A stretch of DNA of 64,000 bases, from NCBI GenBank assembly GCA_015956445.1, contig WIUZ02000002.1, forward strand, positions 930,001 through 994,000. Reading direction: 5' to 3'. The notes beneath the pieces are model-generated. The model had not been told where the DNA came from, did no database searches, and saw only the letters and a program-made list of their open reading frames with translations. Below, piece after piece: positions 35,795 through 46,571 of this stretch. Every line of letters begins with the position of its first letter. Position 1 is the first letter of the stretch. The position numbers and the translations under genes are program-made. Origin of the DNA: Thelephora terrestris (lineage: Eukaryota > Basidiomycota > Agaricomycetes > Thelephorales > Thelephoraceae).

Positions 35795-36325
35795 TAGACT
35801 TGAAAGCACGACTGGACACGAGCAACGACCAATTAGTACTGGTGATTTACACAATGACTGTTTGCAACGACTTATTACTGTACATACCATCGTCTCTCTA
35901 CAATTGTTCTTCACTAGTCTCTGTTCTTGTCTCCGTGCGAAGCTTCAAGCTTCAGGTTCCTTCCTTTTCTATCCCTCCCCCTCCCCCCTTATTCTTTCTT
36001 TGTAGCCGTTGTCAAATAAGGACGCAGTGAAACAATATCTCTCACCCTCCCACTAGCGTGCGTACGCCAAGCGACGTTAACCATGCGGTTTTGGACACAA
36101 AATCTCTTGTGTCGATCACGATCGATGCCGTGTAGTCAGCGTAGTTACGCGAAAAAAGTGGGCCGATGCTGCTGCCCGGCCATTATTATAAATTCACTGG
36201 TTTTTTCGCCACTTGTAACCCCGAACTCACTCCCCCTCCCTCCCGCTTTCCGTCGCGAGCAGAGAGCTTTCTAGCTCCTCTAGCCCAAACCCATCCACAA
36301 AACCCCCCACAAAAAACAAGTCCCA
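35795..36325. other. Spacer: PP2Ac 3' end and ERG3 promoter
   Basis: Pyrimidine-rich with a TTATTATAAATTC TATA-like stretch at about 36184-36196, 130 bp before the ERG3 ATG. No gene is seen. Confidence 0.55.
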
Positions 36326-37396
36326 ATGGATTTAGTCCTGGAAGTGGCGGATCACTTTGCGTTGGACAACTTGTACGCCAGGCTGGTTCCAGTTGCCGCG
36401 TTTCTTCCGCGACCTACAATTAATGGCACTGTATGGAAGCATTCAACGTGGAACCAGCTCGTGTCCTACCTTCCCCACCCCCCAATCCCTTACGAACTTC
36501 ACAGGGGTCATCCCGGTCAATTCCTCTCCCCTGTCTCCGCCTGGCCTCGAGACTACATCCCGCGGCAATGCCTGTCGCTCATCATCACCACGCTCGTGGG
36601 TGTCCATCTGCTGTATTTCCTGTTTTCCACGTTCTCCTACTATTTCATCTTCGACCACGAGATGATGAAGCACCCGAGGTTTCTGAAGGGCCAGGTGCGG
36701 CAGGAAATCGTGATGAGCTTGAAGAGTTTCCCTGTCATGATGCTGTTGACCCTTCCGTGGTTCGAGGGAGAGGTCTTGGGGTATTCGAAGTTGTATGAGA
36801 ACGTTGAAGAACATGGGTGGGCTTGGTTCTTCCTCTCGATCCCAATGTACGTGCATCTCGAAGTTTGCCGTTTCCCACTGGCTCGCTCAACGTGGAATTT
36901 AACCTTCTACCTCTTTAGGTTTCTCGTGTTCACGGATTACTGCATTTACTGGATACACCGATGGGAACACCACCCGCTGGTCTACAAGCACATCCACAAA
37001 CCGCACCACAAATGGGTCATCCCTACCCCATTCGCCGCCTACGCCTTCCACCCCGTCGACGGCTACCTCCAATCCCTCCCCTACCACATCTTCCCCTACC
37101 TCTTCCCCGTCCAAAAACACCTCCACCTCGTGCTCTTCGTGGGCGTGAACGTCTGGACGGTCTTCATCCACGATTCGGACATGATCACCGGCCATTGGTT
37201 GGAGAACGTCATCAACGGACCCGCGCATCACACCCTGCATCATCTGTATTTTACGGTGAATTACGGGCAGTATTTTACGTGGGCGGATAAGGCTGGAGGG
37301 TCGTACCGGAAGCCGGACAGCAGTTTGGATCCCTTGTTGGAAGTGAAGGGGTTGCAGGCTGAGAAGGAGACCGTCCTTCCGGGGAAATCGCTGTAG
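36326..37396 (+). CDS. ERG3: Sterol C-5 desaturase, ergosterol pathway
   Basis: Model: 36326-36846, 36919-37396 (332 aa). ERG3 inserts the C5-C6 double bond of episterol in the ER, using cytochrome b5. The three histidine boxes of the fatty acid hydroxylase superfamily are present: HRWEHH, HKPHH and HHTLHH. At least three hydrophobic segments precede them (LSLIITTLVGVHLLYFLF and others). A 72-bp GT..AG segment at 36847-36918 is in frame and without stops. I treat it as an intron because removing it joins FLSIPM to FLVFTDYCIYWIHRW as in other fungi. Retention would add 24 residues. The C-terminus LQAEKETVLPGKSL is duplicated at 49873-49917. Confidence 0.93.
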   Translation: MDLVLEVADHFALDNLYARLVPVAAFLPRPTINGTVWKHSTWNQLVSYLPHPPIPYELHRGHPGQFLSPVSAWPRDYIPRQCLSLIITTLVGVHLLYFLFSTFSYYFIFDHEMMKHPRFLKGQVRQEIVMSLKSFPVMMLLTLPWFEGEVLGYSKLYENVEEHGWAWFFLSIPMYVHLEVCRFPLARSTWNLTFYLFRFLVFTDYCIYWIHRWEHHPLVYKHIHKPHHKWVIPTPFAAYAFHPVDGYLQSLPYHIFPYLFPVQKHLHLVLFVGVNVWTVFIHDSDMITGHWLENVINGPAHHTLHHLYFTVNYGQYFTWADKAGGSYRKPDSSLDPLLEVKGLQAEKETVLPGKSL

Positions 37397-38538
37397 GAGG
37401 GAAGACGACCCTTGGTAATCTCATTCCTCTTTGCTCCCCGCAGTCCCTCCCTCCTTGCCCTACCCGACGCGTACTCCGGCCGATCGGAGCGCCGAAGGCC
37501 CTTCACCGCGCCGTGCCGATCTGCCTTCCTCGTGGTCATCCTCCTTCCGCAACCCTTTCGTCACACACCCATTCCAGAGACAATCGTAACGCATTCGATA
37601 TTCAATGTCCATCACGCATTCTCGACAATCCAAGCATCCTTCTCCCCCCACGTTATTCCGTTCATAATTCCTTCACGTATTTATACTCTTTCACTGGTTT
37701 AGCCCACCCAACCCATCGGCTGATAGCTTATTACTTATCTACAGATACACTAACTTCTTCCCGCTCCGCTTTTAATCAGAACGTTCCTGTGTATATCTAT
37801 CGTTAGCCTCGCTTTTTTTGTTGTTCCGACTGAAAATTTCAATCACCCCCGCGCCCCCCCCTTCCCTGTTGTTTTTGAGGTATGGGCCCAAGGATCCGCT
37901 AGAGTGTACATACATACATAGGTAGAAAAGCGGTAAAGTTTGGTAGAGATTGACAAGGTTTTTGCAGAAGTCACGATGCGCGTGAGACCCGCCGGGACGA
38001 GGATCATCGTCAAGGACCGTCCTTCAATGACATTTGTGGTCCTTTTTTTGGTATAGTGGTCGGGTAGAACGCTTGGTCGCTCGGAGCACACGATGAGGAA
38101 ATGCCCTGGTACCGTATCAGCAAATCGCGGAAAGTCCGGCAATTTAATATATGGGTCTACGAAGGGTTACAATGTGTTATAATGCGTTATAAGCCCTTGT
38201 AGGTGAAATACCTCGATCACCAGACTTTCCACGACTTGCTATTCTGATCGGAGGATGCTCTCCATTACTGCCGGTTTCGAAAAAGTTGGCACACGTGAAT
38301 TTTGTCGCGTCGTGAAAAATACATACCTTTGAACAGTGAAGATTTCGCTCAGGTGTTTCGCCTCGATGACAACGTGATTTCTATTTTCAAAGCTCCTGTG
38401 AAGCCCACCTCTACCTAGGGTACTCCAGATAGTATTATAGACCGAAACGATACACGTACTAAACCTGGAGCTCATCGCGATCGAAGGAAATCTCTCGTTG
38501 CGCTCGGCTACCCCAGTCACCGCTGATCATTTCTCGCT
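37397..38538. other. ERG3 downstream region, no gene seen
   Basis: Pyrimidine-rich 3' flank. The part 37690-37990 is recognisable again at 50020-50260 (shared words AAAGCGGTAAAG, GATCCGCTAGA/AATCCGCTAGA and TTATCTACAGA/TTATCTGCAGA). Minus-strand frames at 37843-38142 and 38239-38520 look compositional. Confidence 0.5.
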
Positions 38539-38979
38539 ATGTCAAAGAAACAAAACATAGAGAGCCAGGCTCTCCGCCGCAGCACACGCAGCCAAAAAAC
38601 CACCACCGAAGGATACAATTCTAGCAATCCTGGGGATATTTCAGGGTCAGCAACGCCTATATCGTCAGGAGGCCCGGACGGCAGCGAGCGGGATGGATCT
38701 GGCCAACGTTTCAAACCCGTGGCACCTGAATCCGCAGGAAATCAAACTGAGGACGACGACTTTATGCCCACTGCACAAGAAGTGGCAGAGACGTTAGCTG
38801 GAATGAGATCCAGACATGGTGACAATAGGGGTCACGAGGTGAGCTTCACTCAACCCGGCAGATAGCCTCATGGACACTGGATTTTGACCGCAACGCTTGA
38901 TAGGAGGTGACGCACAGCCAAGTTCCATTGATAGTAGGAACAGAAGGTCAGATTTGCGCATGCCGTTACAATTGTGGAC

Positions 38980-39333
38980 TGTTGAGCAGGCAGAGTATAA
39001 TATTATACTACTACATGGATACTCTAATCCTTACCTGAAGGGGAGAGGTTTTATAGTTGCTAGTGGGAGAGAGAGAGAGAGAAGCGATTGATTGATCTAT
39101 GGACACATGAGGGGTATATATACTATCTACTCTATTAACGTCACATCTATACAGTGTGACTGATGCATGGTCCGTGCGGCGGCTTAAGGCACGCGCGCGT
39201 TATACCGATCGATCGGGTCACTGATGTGACACCGTCCCTTCGGGTCGCTTATTCAGCGCTCTCCGGCATCGGCTCTCGCACGAAGCGGTAGAGCCGGTTG
39301 ACCCGTTGCCGGACACAGACCTTCGGTTCAACA
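38980..39333 (-). repeat. copia 3' LTR (element orientation)
   Basis: 354 bp, starts TGTTGAGCAGG and ends GGTTCAACA. It contains a TATATATACTA stretch and an AGAGAGAGAGAGA run. The same sequence occurs at 44713-45066. Confidence 0.95.
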
Positions 39334-39345
39334 CTCCCCCTTACT
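39334..39345 (-). other. Polypurine tract of the copia element
   Basis: Reads AGTAAGGGGGAG on the minus strand, immediately before the 3' LTR; the plus-strand DNA priming site. Confidence 0.8.
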
Positions 39346-39409
39346 AAGTACAGCTCCCTATATAACTTCATTGGTGGGAACTGGACTGTAGTAAGTTGGA
39401 GGTATGTGC

Positions 39410-42400
39410 TCAGAAGAATTCAAGGCCTAAGGCATCTCTAAATTTTCTGAGTTTGACGACTCCAAGGTTCTTCGTCAGGAGATCCGCGGGATTGTCATCT
39501 CCGGGAATGAAATACACCACCACGCGTCCATCATTGATGACCTCGCGAATATAATGATAGCGGATGTCAATGTGTTTCGACCTCTTTTCAGTGACCGGGT
39601 TTGAGGCGATAAAGATCGAGCCTTGGTTATCTCCGCAGATTGGGATGGCTTTAAGGTCATAGCCGAGCTCCCCCAGTAGGGTATGCATCCAGACTACTTG
39701 GCGGCTACAATCGGAGAGCGCCATGTATTCAGCCTCAGTGGACGACAGCGCAATGGTTCTCTGCGCTCTTGAGGTCCATGAGATGAGCCCTTTTGCCATT
39801 CGGACAAAGTATCCACTTTGGGATCGTCTCTGAGTGGGGTCTGAAGCCCAGTCTGAGTCGGTACAGGCTGAGATACCTTCCCGTGAATCTCCGTCGTAGG
39901 TTAATCGATATTTGGAAGTCCCGATTAAATAGCGGCAGATATACAGCGCTTTCTCGACGTGCTCTTTTGATGGGTTTGCAGCATATTGCGCAAGTTTGGT
40001 GACCGCGAAGGCGATATCAGGTCGGGTACCCAGCATTAGGTACAGTAAGGAACCGATTATGGTCTGGAACCTGCTTCGTCTTTCCGGGCATGCTACCTCT
40101 GTTGATGGAGTCGGTACATACCCGGCTGGAAGGGGGGTTGGAGCAACTTTTGCATTTTGCATCCCACATCGCTCGAGGACTGTCTGGAGGTAGGCGCATT
40201 GATCTATAGAAATCTTGCTGCCATGTCGAGTGATCCTCATGCGGAGGAAATCGGTTAGGTCTCCTAGATCCCTAGTTTCCCATATCTTCATGAACTCCCC
40301 CTTGAGCTGCTCCGTAAGCGCTGTGTGGGGTCCGGTAAAAATGGCATCGTCTACATAGATTAACGCAATTACGAATTTTCCATCTTTATCCTGGTAAATG
40401 AAGATCCCGGCATCTGAGCTCAAGGATTTGAATCCGAGCTTTTCCATGGACCGTTTCAGGGCTCGCCACCACGCGAGCCCGGCTTGTTTCAGTCCGTAGA
40501 GGGCACGCTTTAAGCGGAGAACATGGGTCTCTTTTCCTGGGGCTACGAATCCCTCTGGTTGTTCCATGTAGATCTCCTCGTCGAGTTCGCCGTATAGGTA
40601 TGCATTTCGAACGTCAAGTCCTTTAAGGACCCATCCTCCGAGGGCGGCCATTGCGAATATTAGGCGCACTGTCTCGAATCGGACAACAGGAGAGAACACG
40701 GCATCGTAGTCCATTCCCTCAACCTGTGAGAAGCCTTTCGCTACTAAGCGGGCTTTCTTGCGACCATCTGGTTTCTGGTCGAATACCCAGCGGTTTTTAA
40801 TAACCTTGCGGCCTCGGGGGCGCTCTACCAGGTCGTATACGTTACGCTTGCGAAGAGCTTCCAACTCTTCGTTGCAAGCTGTCCTCCATTCCTCGAGCTC
40901 AGCCTGTGGTAGTGTGGCGATGTCTCGGTATTTCCATTCTTTTGGAGTTTTTCCGTCGGCAGTTGGTGAGACAGCCTTCGAAATTAAGAGGTTTTGGAGT
41001 TCTACTCCCCCTTCCCGGCATAGCCTAGCCAGAAGGGCATCCGTGTCTTCTTCAGGGGTGGTAAATCCGGATGGTTCAACGGATTTCTCGACCTCATCTT
41101 CGGACTCTGACGCCTCTTCTATCTCCTCCTCAGCGGAGGATTTTCTCTCAGGAAGATGTTGCGTGCTAGGTCCGGGAACTGGTACTGCTCCTGAACTTCG
41201 CCCGCGCCTAGGTGCTACGGAGAAATCTCCGACAACCTTCTTCCAATCCTTCATACGCCGGGTAGATTTTAATATTTTTACCGGATGTTCACTTCCGTAA
41301 ACATTACCAGGCTTGGTCGGTACTTTCCGCTCACGCTGAGGCCTCCGAGCCTTATCTGGTGACGGAGGCATAATCGTTGGTGGAGCGGGTGGCGCATCCT
41401 CAGGGCCGGAATCAGAGCTAGAGCTGGGGGTAGGTGATCTCGGCGGCTCCAAACTGGGCGCTCTAGATTGCACCGGCGTTTGCGGCCGTGGTGCGGGCTC
41501 AACAGCACGTTCCTTGCCTTTTGAGGAAGGCCTGGGGGTAGTTTTGGGACGCGCAGAGGGTGTTGCGTCATCCTCCTCTTGTCCTCCTGGAAGGGGACAC
41601 TGGCAGTCACCGTCTTTATGACAGTGATGACTGGGTAAGGGTGGCGCAGTAGATTGCAGCCGTGTGTTGCGCCGTGTACTGGCAGTTGGGCACTTTGGAA
41701 AGTGCAACTCATCGAAGGTGGCTTGTGCGGCGGAGAAGATAATGTTATTTGGTCCGCGCATGAAGATCCATCCTTTTCCTCCCGGGTGGGTCCCTAGGTA
41801 GGTCATCAACTCCGACCGGGGTGCGAGTTTATTTACCCGTACTTCTTCCGGGATGAAGACGTATGCTCCGCAACCGAGGACCCGAAGATGATCAATCGAT
41901 GGCTTACTTCCATTCAATAGCTGGAATGGGGTCTGCCAGTTTAGGCGACGATTCGGCGTTCGATTGTAAACGTGAGTTGCGTGGTCAATGGTGAATTCCC
42001 ACCAGGATTGAGGGAGGCAAGCCTGCAATCTCATGGATTCTGCCTTATCCATCAATGTTCGAATGATCCTTTCCGCGCGGCCATTTTGCTGGTGTGCATG
42101 CGGGATAGACTGGAGGATCTCGATTCCCTTTTCCTTGAGCATCGTTGTAAATGTTAGGGACGTGTATTCTCCCCCGGCATCGGACATCCATCGGCGTACT
42201 CTCTTCTGGTACTTGGTTTCAACCATAGCCAGGAAATGCCTGGTAGCCACGAGTGCAGCGTCCTTAGTGCGCAAATTCATGGTCCAGGCGTGTGAGGTAT
42301 AGTCGTCATAGAAGACGATTGAGTACTTGTATTTGCGATAGGATTCAATGGGGAAGGTCTTCAGGTCCGAGTGGATCAGCTCGAAAGGGGCAGTTGCTCT

Positions 42401-44332
42401 GGTGCTGGAAGGGGGAAAGGTTTTATTGGTCATCTTTCCTTGCGCGCATCCAGTACAGAGGTGCTCTCTTGGGATTTCGACATGAGGAAAATCCTTGACA
42501 TGTTTCCCGGCCTTTTGGATCACTTCTTTAGAGGGGTGAGCCAGTCGGCGGTGCATGATTTCAAAATCAGCATCGTATATGGTTTCAATTTTGGCAGCAG
42601 TAAGTTGCGCCCCGAGGAGAGTTCTGATGATGTAAATACTATCATCCTCGGTTCGAGGGTGGAAGGTAAGAAACTTGGTTTCTTCTTCGTAGAGTGAAAT
42701 TTCGCGAGCACTCCCCCTCGAGAAGAGTCCGCTTTTGAGGAACTGGCCAAGAGATAATAGCCTATGGGATATTTCAGGAACAAAATAGACAGGGTTTAGC
42801 CTAACAGCCCTTTCGTCTACGTAGAGGATCACTGTTCCTTTACCGATGATCGTTGTGAAAGTAGTCGCAGTCCTTAGAGGAATGGGCTCGATTGCCTCGT
42901 ATTCAACAAAATCATTCATATCGAAGGTAAAGTGCCGGGACGCACCAGAGTCGAGCATCCACACGGCTTCAGTTTCACTCAGGGCGGACAAGGTCAAACA
43001 AGTGTATTCGGAAGCTACTACTGAAGAATTACGTTTATCTTCAGCTGCTGTGGAGTCGTTAGTATCGTTACTCAACACTTGAATACTTGTTTCATACCTT
43101 CCGCCAGACGGGCCGGCAACCGACACGGGGGATCCAACAACCATCTCATCACCCGACCATCCCAGGCTCACTTCATCCTCGCTTGGCGGGGTACGCGCCT
43201 TTTTGCGAGGTCGAGGATCGACCGTCTGCTCGCAGGAGCGCTCCAGTCGTTTGAGGGTCTCAATCGTGGGCGTGACGCCTAGTCGTGCTGAGAGATCTCT
43301 TGCCTTCTGAACGGAGGGGTAGAAGGAAGGGGTCCCTGCACCTTCACGATGGACCGGGAGGGAGCGTGTGGGAAAGGCTGCCATAGAGGCGAAGCCGTAG
43401 TCGGTGGCTGACATACCGGAGCTAGACGCAACTGGAGGTTGAGGGGGGATGGGAGAGGGTATGGGGGGCTCCTCAGACTGTTGTGCCTGTTGTTGGAACC
43501 TTCCTCGGCCTCCTCTGGTTCCTCGTCGGTTACGTCCGCGTCCGCCTTGGCCCTGGGGTTGATCCCCGCTGTACTGCTGCTGTTGCTGGAAATTGGGGTT
43601 TCCAGGAGTGCGCTGTACATTGGACAGCCTATGCGCCTGCTGTCTACCTTTGCCGTTGGACGTCTGCTCCCATGCGAGGAGGATTGACCGCCGAAGACCA
43701 TCCACATCAAGCTTGGTCAGATCCTCCGTCTGGCAAATTGCCTGTGGAATGTTATTGTATGACGGAGGAAGCTTTGACATGAGCATCATTGCTTTGATGA
43801 AGGGGGGGATGACGGCGTCTTCCCCGTTGCTCTCAAGTCGGCCGATATGGGAAGCAAACTTGTCTAAGGCGGGCGTGGGGTCTTGTCCCTCGAGGATCTT
43901 GACCTCCATCGCATGTTTGAACTCCAGGTAGATTCCGATGATCCCTGGCTTTCCATACTCCTTCTCGATTGCTTTGAGAAGGGCGGCAGCGCTGGTTTCA
44001 GCTCGGTACTTGTACTGGATATCCGGGACAAGGCGCAGGAGGATGTTGCCGAGGGCTTTATCATTTGCCTCAGCCCATGCGTCTACTTCGTCTTGGTTAT
44101 CAGTGCCTTCCTGTGCCTGAGTCAATAGGTTGTTCTCGGCATCATAGGTGGCTTCAGTTTTTGGCCATACCTCGAGGGTAGGTTCCTTTTTCTGGATCGT
44201 CCTCCATTGTCCTTGCGACATTAGGTATGAACGCATTGGCCCAGCCCACTGTTGGTAGTTTGGGCCGGAGAGGACGGGGACGAGGGAGGTGAGTTGAGAA
44301 GACATTTGTTTTGGGAGGTGGAAGTCCTGCAA
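39410..44332 (-). CDS. copia Gag-Pol polyprotein (1,640 aa)
   Basis: One frame without stops. Residues 1-230 are Gag of the UBN2 type (SGPNYQQWAGPM); no CCHC zinc knuckle is seen, and an Arg/Gly/Gln-rich stretch takes its place. Protease: WMLDSGASRHFTF. The integrase zinc domain has the HHCC-type pattern (HRRLAHPS ... CTGCAQGK). The integrase core has D (IHSDLK), D (SDAGGEYTS) and E (GRAERIIRT). Reverse transcriptase: KNRWVFDQK, KARLVAKGFSQ and YVDDAIFTGP. RNase H: TDSDWASDPTQRRS, SSTEAEYMALS and HIDIRYHYIRE. An in-frame ATG follows at 44305, and TTGCAG just upstream of it looks like an acceptor, so the true start may be MSSQLT. Domain order INT-RT-RH marks it as copia, not gypsy. Confidence 0.97.
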   Translation of the reverse strand: MQDFHLPKQMSSQLTSLVPVLSGPNYQQWAGPMRSYLMSQGQWRTIQKKEPTLEVWPKTEATYDAENNLLTQAQEGTDNQDEVDAWAEANDKALGNILLRLVPDIQYKYRAETSAAALLKAIEKEYGKPGIIGIYLEFKHAMEVKILEGQDPTPALDKFASHIGRLESNGEDAVIPPFIKAMMLMSKLPPSYNNIPQAICQTEDLTKLDVDGLRRSILLAWEQTSNGKGRQQAHRLSNVQRTPGNPNFQQQQQYSGDQPQGQGGRGRNRRGTRGGRGRFQQQAQQSEEPPIPSPIPPQPPVASSSGMSATDYGFASMAAFPTRSLPVHREGAGTPSFYPSVQKARDLSARLGVTPTIETLKRLERSCEQTVDPRPRKKARTPPSEDEVSLGWSGDEMVVGSPVSVAGPSGGRYETSIQVLSNDTNDSTAAEDKRNSSVVASEYTCLTLSALSETEAVWMLDSGASRHFTFDMNDFVEYEAIEPIPLRTATTFTTIIGKGTVILYVDERAVRLNPVYFVPEISHRLLSLGQFLKSGLFSRGSAREISLYEEETKFLTFHPRTEDDSIYIIRTLLGAQLTAAKIETIYDADFEIMHRRLAHPSKEVIQKAGKHVKDFPHVEIPREHLCTGCAQGKMTNKTFPPSSTRATAPFELIHSDLKTFPIESYRKYKYSIVFYDDYTSHAWTMNLRTKDAALVATRHFLAMVETKYQKRVRRWMSDAGGEYTSLTFTTMLKEKGIEILQSIPHAHQQNGRAERIIRTLMDKAESMRLQACLPQSWWEFTIDHATHVYNRTPNRRLNWQTPFQLLNGSKPSIDHLRVLGCGAYVFIPEEVRVNKLAPRSELMTYLGTHPGGKGWIFMRGPNNIIFSAAQATFDELHFPKCPTASTRRNTRLQSTAPPLPSHHCHKDGDCQCPLPGGQEEDDATPSARPKTTPRPSSKGKERAVEPAPRPQTPVQSRAPSLEPPRSPTPSSSSDSGPEDAPPAPPTIMPPSPDKARRPQRERKVPTKPGNVYGSEHPVKILKSTRRMKDWKKVVGDFSVAPRRGRSSGAVPVPGPSTQHLPERKSSAEEEIEEASESEDEVEKSVEPSGFTTPEEDTDALLARLCREGGVELQNLLISKAVSPTADGKTPKEWKYRDIATLPQAELEEWRTACNEELEALRKRNVYDLVERPRGRKVIKNRWVFDQKPDGRKKARLVAKGFSQVEGMDYDAVFSPVVRFETVRLIFAMAALGGWVLKGLDVRNAYLYGELDEEIYMEQPEGFVAPGKETHVLRLKRALYGLKQAGLAWWRALKRSMEKLGFKSLSSDAGIFIYQDKDGKFVIALIYVDDAIFTGPHTALTEQLKGEFMKIWETRDLGDLTDFLRMRITRHGSKISIDQCAYLQTVLERCGMQNAKVAPTPLPAGYVPTPSTEVACPERRSRFQTIIGSLLYLMLGTRPDIAFAVTKLAQYAANPSKEHVEKALYICRYLIGTSKYRLTYDGDSREGISACTDSDWASDPTQRRSQSGYFVRMAKGLISWTSRAQRTIALSSTEAEYMALSDCSRQVVWMHTLLGELGYDLKAIPICGDNQGSIFIASNPVTEKRSKHIDIRYHYIREVINDGRVVVYFIPGDDNPADLLTKNLGVVKLRKFRDALGLEFF

Positions 44333-44700
44333 CCAATAACAAGTTTCATCAGTTTATCGTACGCTTTTCTTTTGGTGCCAGAAGCAAATGAAAGGGGAAG
44401 AAGCAGTCTTTCCTTTCAAGGATTACTTTAGTGAGAAGCTTTATCGCATATTGCCTCATTCCACACCGTCGGCAGATGTTAATCGACTACCCTCCCCTGT
44501 GGGGTCTACGAATGTGTGTTGTGCTCAGCTTTGGCTAGTCACTGTTTCATCCCTTCTTGGGGTTTTTGACTTTTTGTTCTAAGTCCCCTTCCTACGCAGT
44601 GGATAGCGCAGTGGCAGCCATTTAAGGCGCACTAAGGTAAGATTAGAGCCTGTTCACAGCGCAGCCACAGAGGCGCAGCTTGGAACACAGGGCATAGCCC

Positions 44701-44712
44701 GGGCTCATAACC
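44701..44712 (-). other. Primer-binding site, initiator-tRNA anticodon-loop type
   Basis: The plus strand reads GGGCTCATAACC directly next to the 5' LTR. This equals the anticodon stem-loop of fungal initiator tRNA-Met (GGGCUCAUAACC), so the minus-strand RNA would pair with the internal part of that tRNA. Priming from a half-tRNA is known for Drosophila copia and yeast Ty5. Confidence 0.8.
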
Positions 44713-45066
44713 TGTTGAGCAGGCAGAGTATAATATTATACTACTACATGGATACTCTAATCCTTACCTGAAGGGGAGAGGTTTTATAGTTGCTAGTGGG
44801 AGAGAGAGAGAGAGAAGCGATTGATTGATCTATGGACACATGAGGGGTATATATACTATCTACTCTATTAACGTCACATCTATACAGTGTGACTGATGCA
44901 TGGTCCGTGCGGCGGCTTAAGGCACGCGCGCGTTATACCGATCGATCGGGTCACTGATGTGACACCGTCCCTTCGGGTCGCTTATTCAGCGCTCTCCGGC
45001 ATCGGCTCTCGCACGAAGCGGTAGAGCCGGTTGACCCGTTGCCGGACACAGACCTTCGGTTCAACA
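44713..45066 (-). repeat. copia 5' LTR (element orientation)
   Basis: 354 bp, same sequence as 38980-39333 by eye. It would supply the promoter for the minus-strand polyprotein. Confidence 0.95.
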
Positions 45067-46571
45067 TGGACTTACTGTACCAGTAAACCGACCTGTCTCT
45101 CCCCTCTTCGCTTTCCCAATTGGGAAAAACACGTTGTCCGAAACTTTCCTCAGTGAAGACGTTACTTGGACCAGGTTCATCAAAGTCGCTTCTGGGGAAA
45201 TGCGCCTAAAGGAGGGTCATGTGCCCCAACTTGCATGGAAGTTTAGCAACGGCCTGGGCTCAAAAGCATGGGTCACCCTCTCGGACGAACGCTCATACAA
45301 GCGTATGATGAAAGCTGGGGCAAAGCAAATTCGGGACCGAGCCAAAAAGGAAAGTAACTTGGCCGATGCTGACCTTGCTTCAGGATGGAGGATCGATCTC
45401 CAGGTTTTAAATAAGGTGGAGAGGGTATCGGACACAGAGGATGCTGATGAGGGTGAGATAGAGGCGCCAAAGAGAAAGGAGAAGGCGAAGAAGACGAAGG
45501 GTAAGAAGAAGACGAAGGGGAAAGCACCGGCAACAAAGCGAAAACACGGTGGTCCAAAAAAGGCATTCATTTTCTGGATCAGGGTCCTATGGCAACTGAC
45601 ATATGAATCGTTCTCAGCCCCGGAAGAAAGCCAAGCAAGTCCGAGGAGATCCTGACCCAAACATTGGATCAGGAACGTCAGACTCAGACATCGAAAACGA
45701 CTCGGGGTCTGACAGTACCAACGTCTCTGAGACGGGGATCGTTGAAAAGATCCGAAAGGAGAATCGTTGCGCCCGCTGTGACGCTCCATGTGTGTTGCTG
45801 ACAAACGCTACCCACCATCGCTACTCAATGGAGGAACTTTCCATGTGGGCTACAATGATAGTGAGACGCGGTTGAATCTTCCCATGTTCGCGATTTCTGA
45901 CATGCGCCCATCTATCTAGAATCACAGTGAGTGGGAGAGCTACAGACGTCCTCCAAAGGAGGTACTCGAGAGAGTTTACAAAAACTATCCACGGGTAATG
46001 TTCCCTACGGATCTTACCGGCCAACCGACCGTCTTAGCAAAAGGTCGGAGACCTCCGGCCTCCGATTCCGCATACGGCTATCCACCAAATCCGTTCCCCG
46101 GGTGGAACCCGTATCTGGCGGGCGGATTTTTGAACGTTCCCCCAGGTCCTTCGTACCCAATCCCTGGTCCTTCCACTGTGCCCTTTTATTCTCCAGATAC
46201 TACTACCTCCTACACAAACATCCCACCTAATCCTCCTGCTGACAAGGAGAGGTACAGGTCACCGAGCAACGATGATCAAAGTGTCGAGTACCCCACCATC
46301 TCCGACTTCTTCGTGGAGCTTGAAACCACCGACCGCGGTAACCACTACTTCACCAACTATACGAATCTCTTCAATCAGCACGGTTACTTCCATCTCGATG
46401 AACTTGCGGTTGATTCGCTCACTGCGGAACACATGGTGGAGATAATCCCGGGTATGACAGATGGAACTGCGCGTGCAATCAAAACCAAAGTATCTTCGAA
46501 AATCAAGAAGATCAAGGGCGGGAACAGGGCGAAGCACTAGTTACATGTACCCGTATTTTGAATGGAAACCC

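Larger units (their letters stand above)
38980..45066 (-). mobile_element. Intact Ty1/copia retrotransposon
   Basis: Two 354-bp LTRs (38980-39333 and 44713-45066) look identical over their whole length. TGGAC flanks the element (38975-38979 and 45067-45071). A primer-binding site (44701-44712), a polypurine tract (39334-39345) and one uninterrupted polyprotein frame are present. Everything needed for a recent and possibly active copy is here. It sits in the coding exon of the 38539-46540 gene, antisense to it. Confidence 0.97.
38539..46540 (+). pseudogene. Host gene with SAM-like C-terminus, split by the copia element
   Basis: Exons: 38539-38838 (MSKKQNIESQALRR, polar), intron 38839-38903, exon from 38904 running into the copia LTR at 38979. 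It resumes at 45072 in the same frame: ICACRYNCG before and TVPVNRPVSPLFAF after the element. The following part has TWTRFIKVAS and a Lys-rich stretch to about 45590; an exon with CARCDAPC (about 45623-45860); and a last exon 45920-46540 with Pro/Gly/Tyr-rich sequence and a helical SAM-like end (ISDFFVELETTDRG). The intron around 45590-45622 is unclear. Removing 38980-45066 and one TGGAC copy gives an uninterrupted frame, so the gene was whole before insertion. Function unknown; the nearest idea is a fungal SAM-domain regulatory protein. Confidence 0.7.

Noticed and set aside
40758-44128. Several plus-strand frames of 60-180 codons
   Set aside because: They are antisense shadows of the copia polyprotein.
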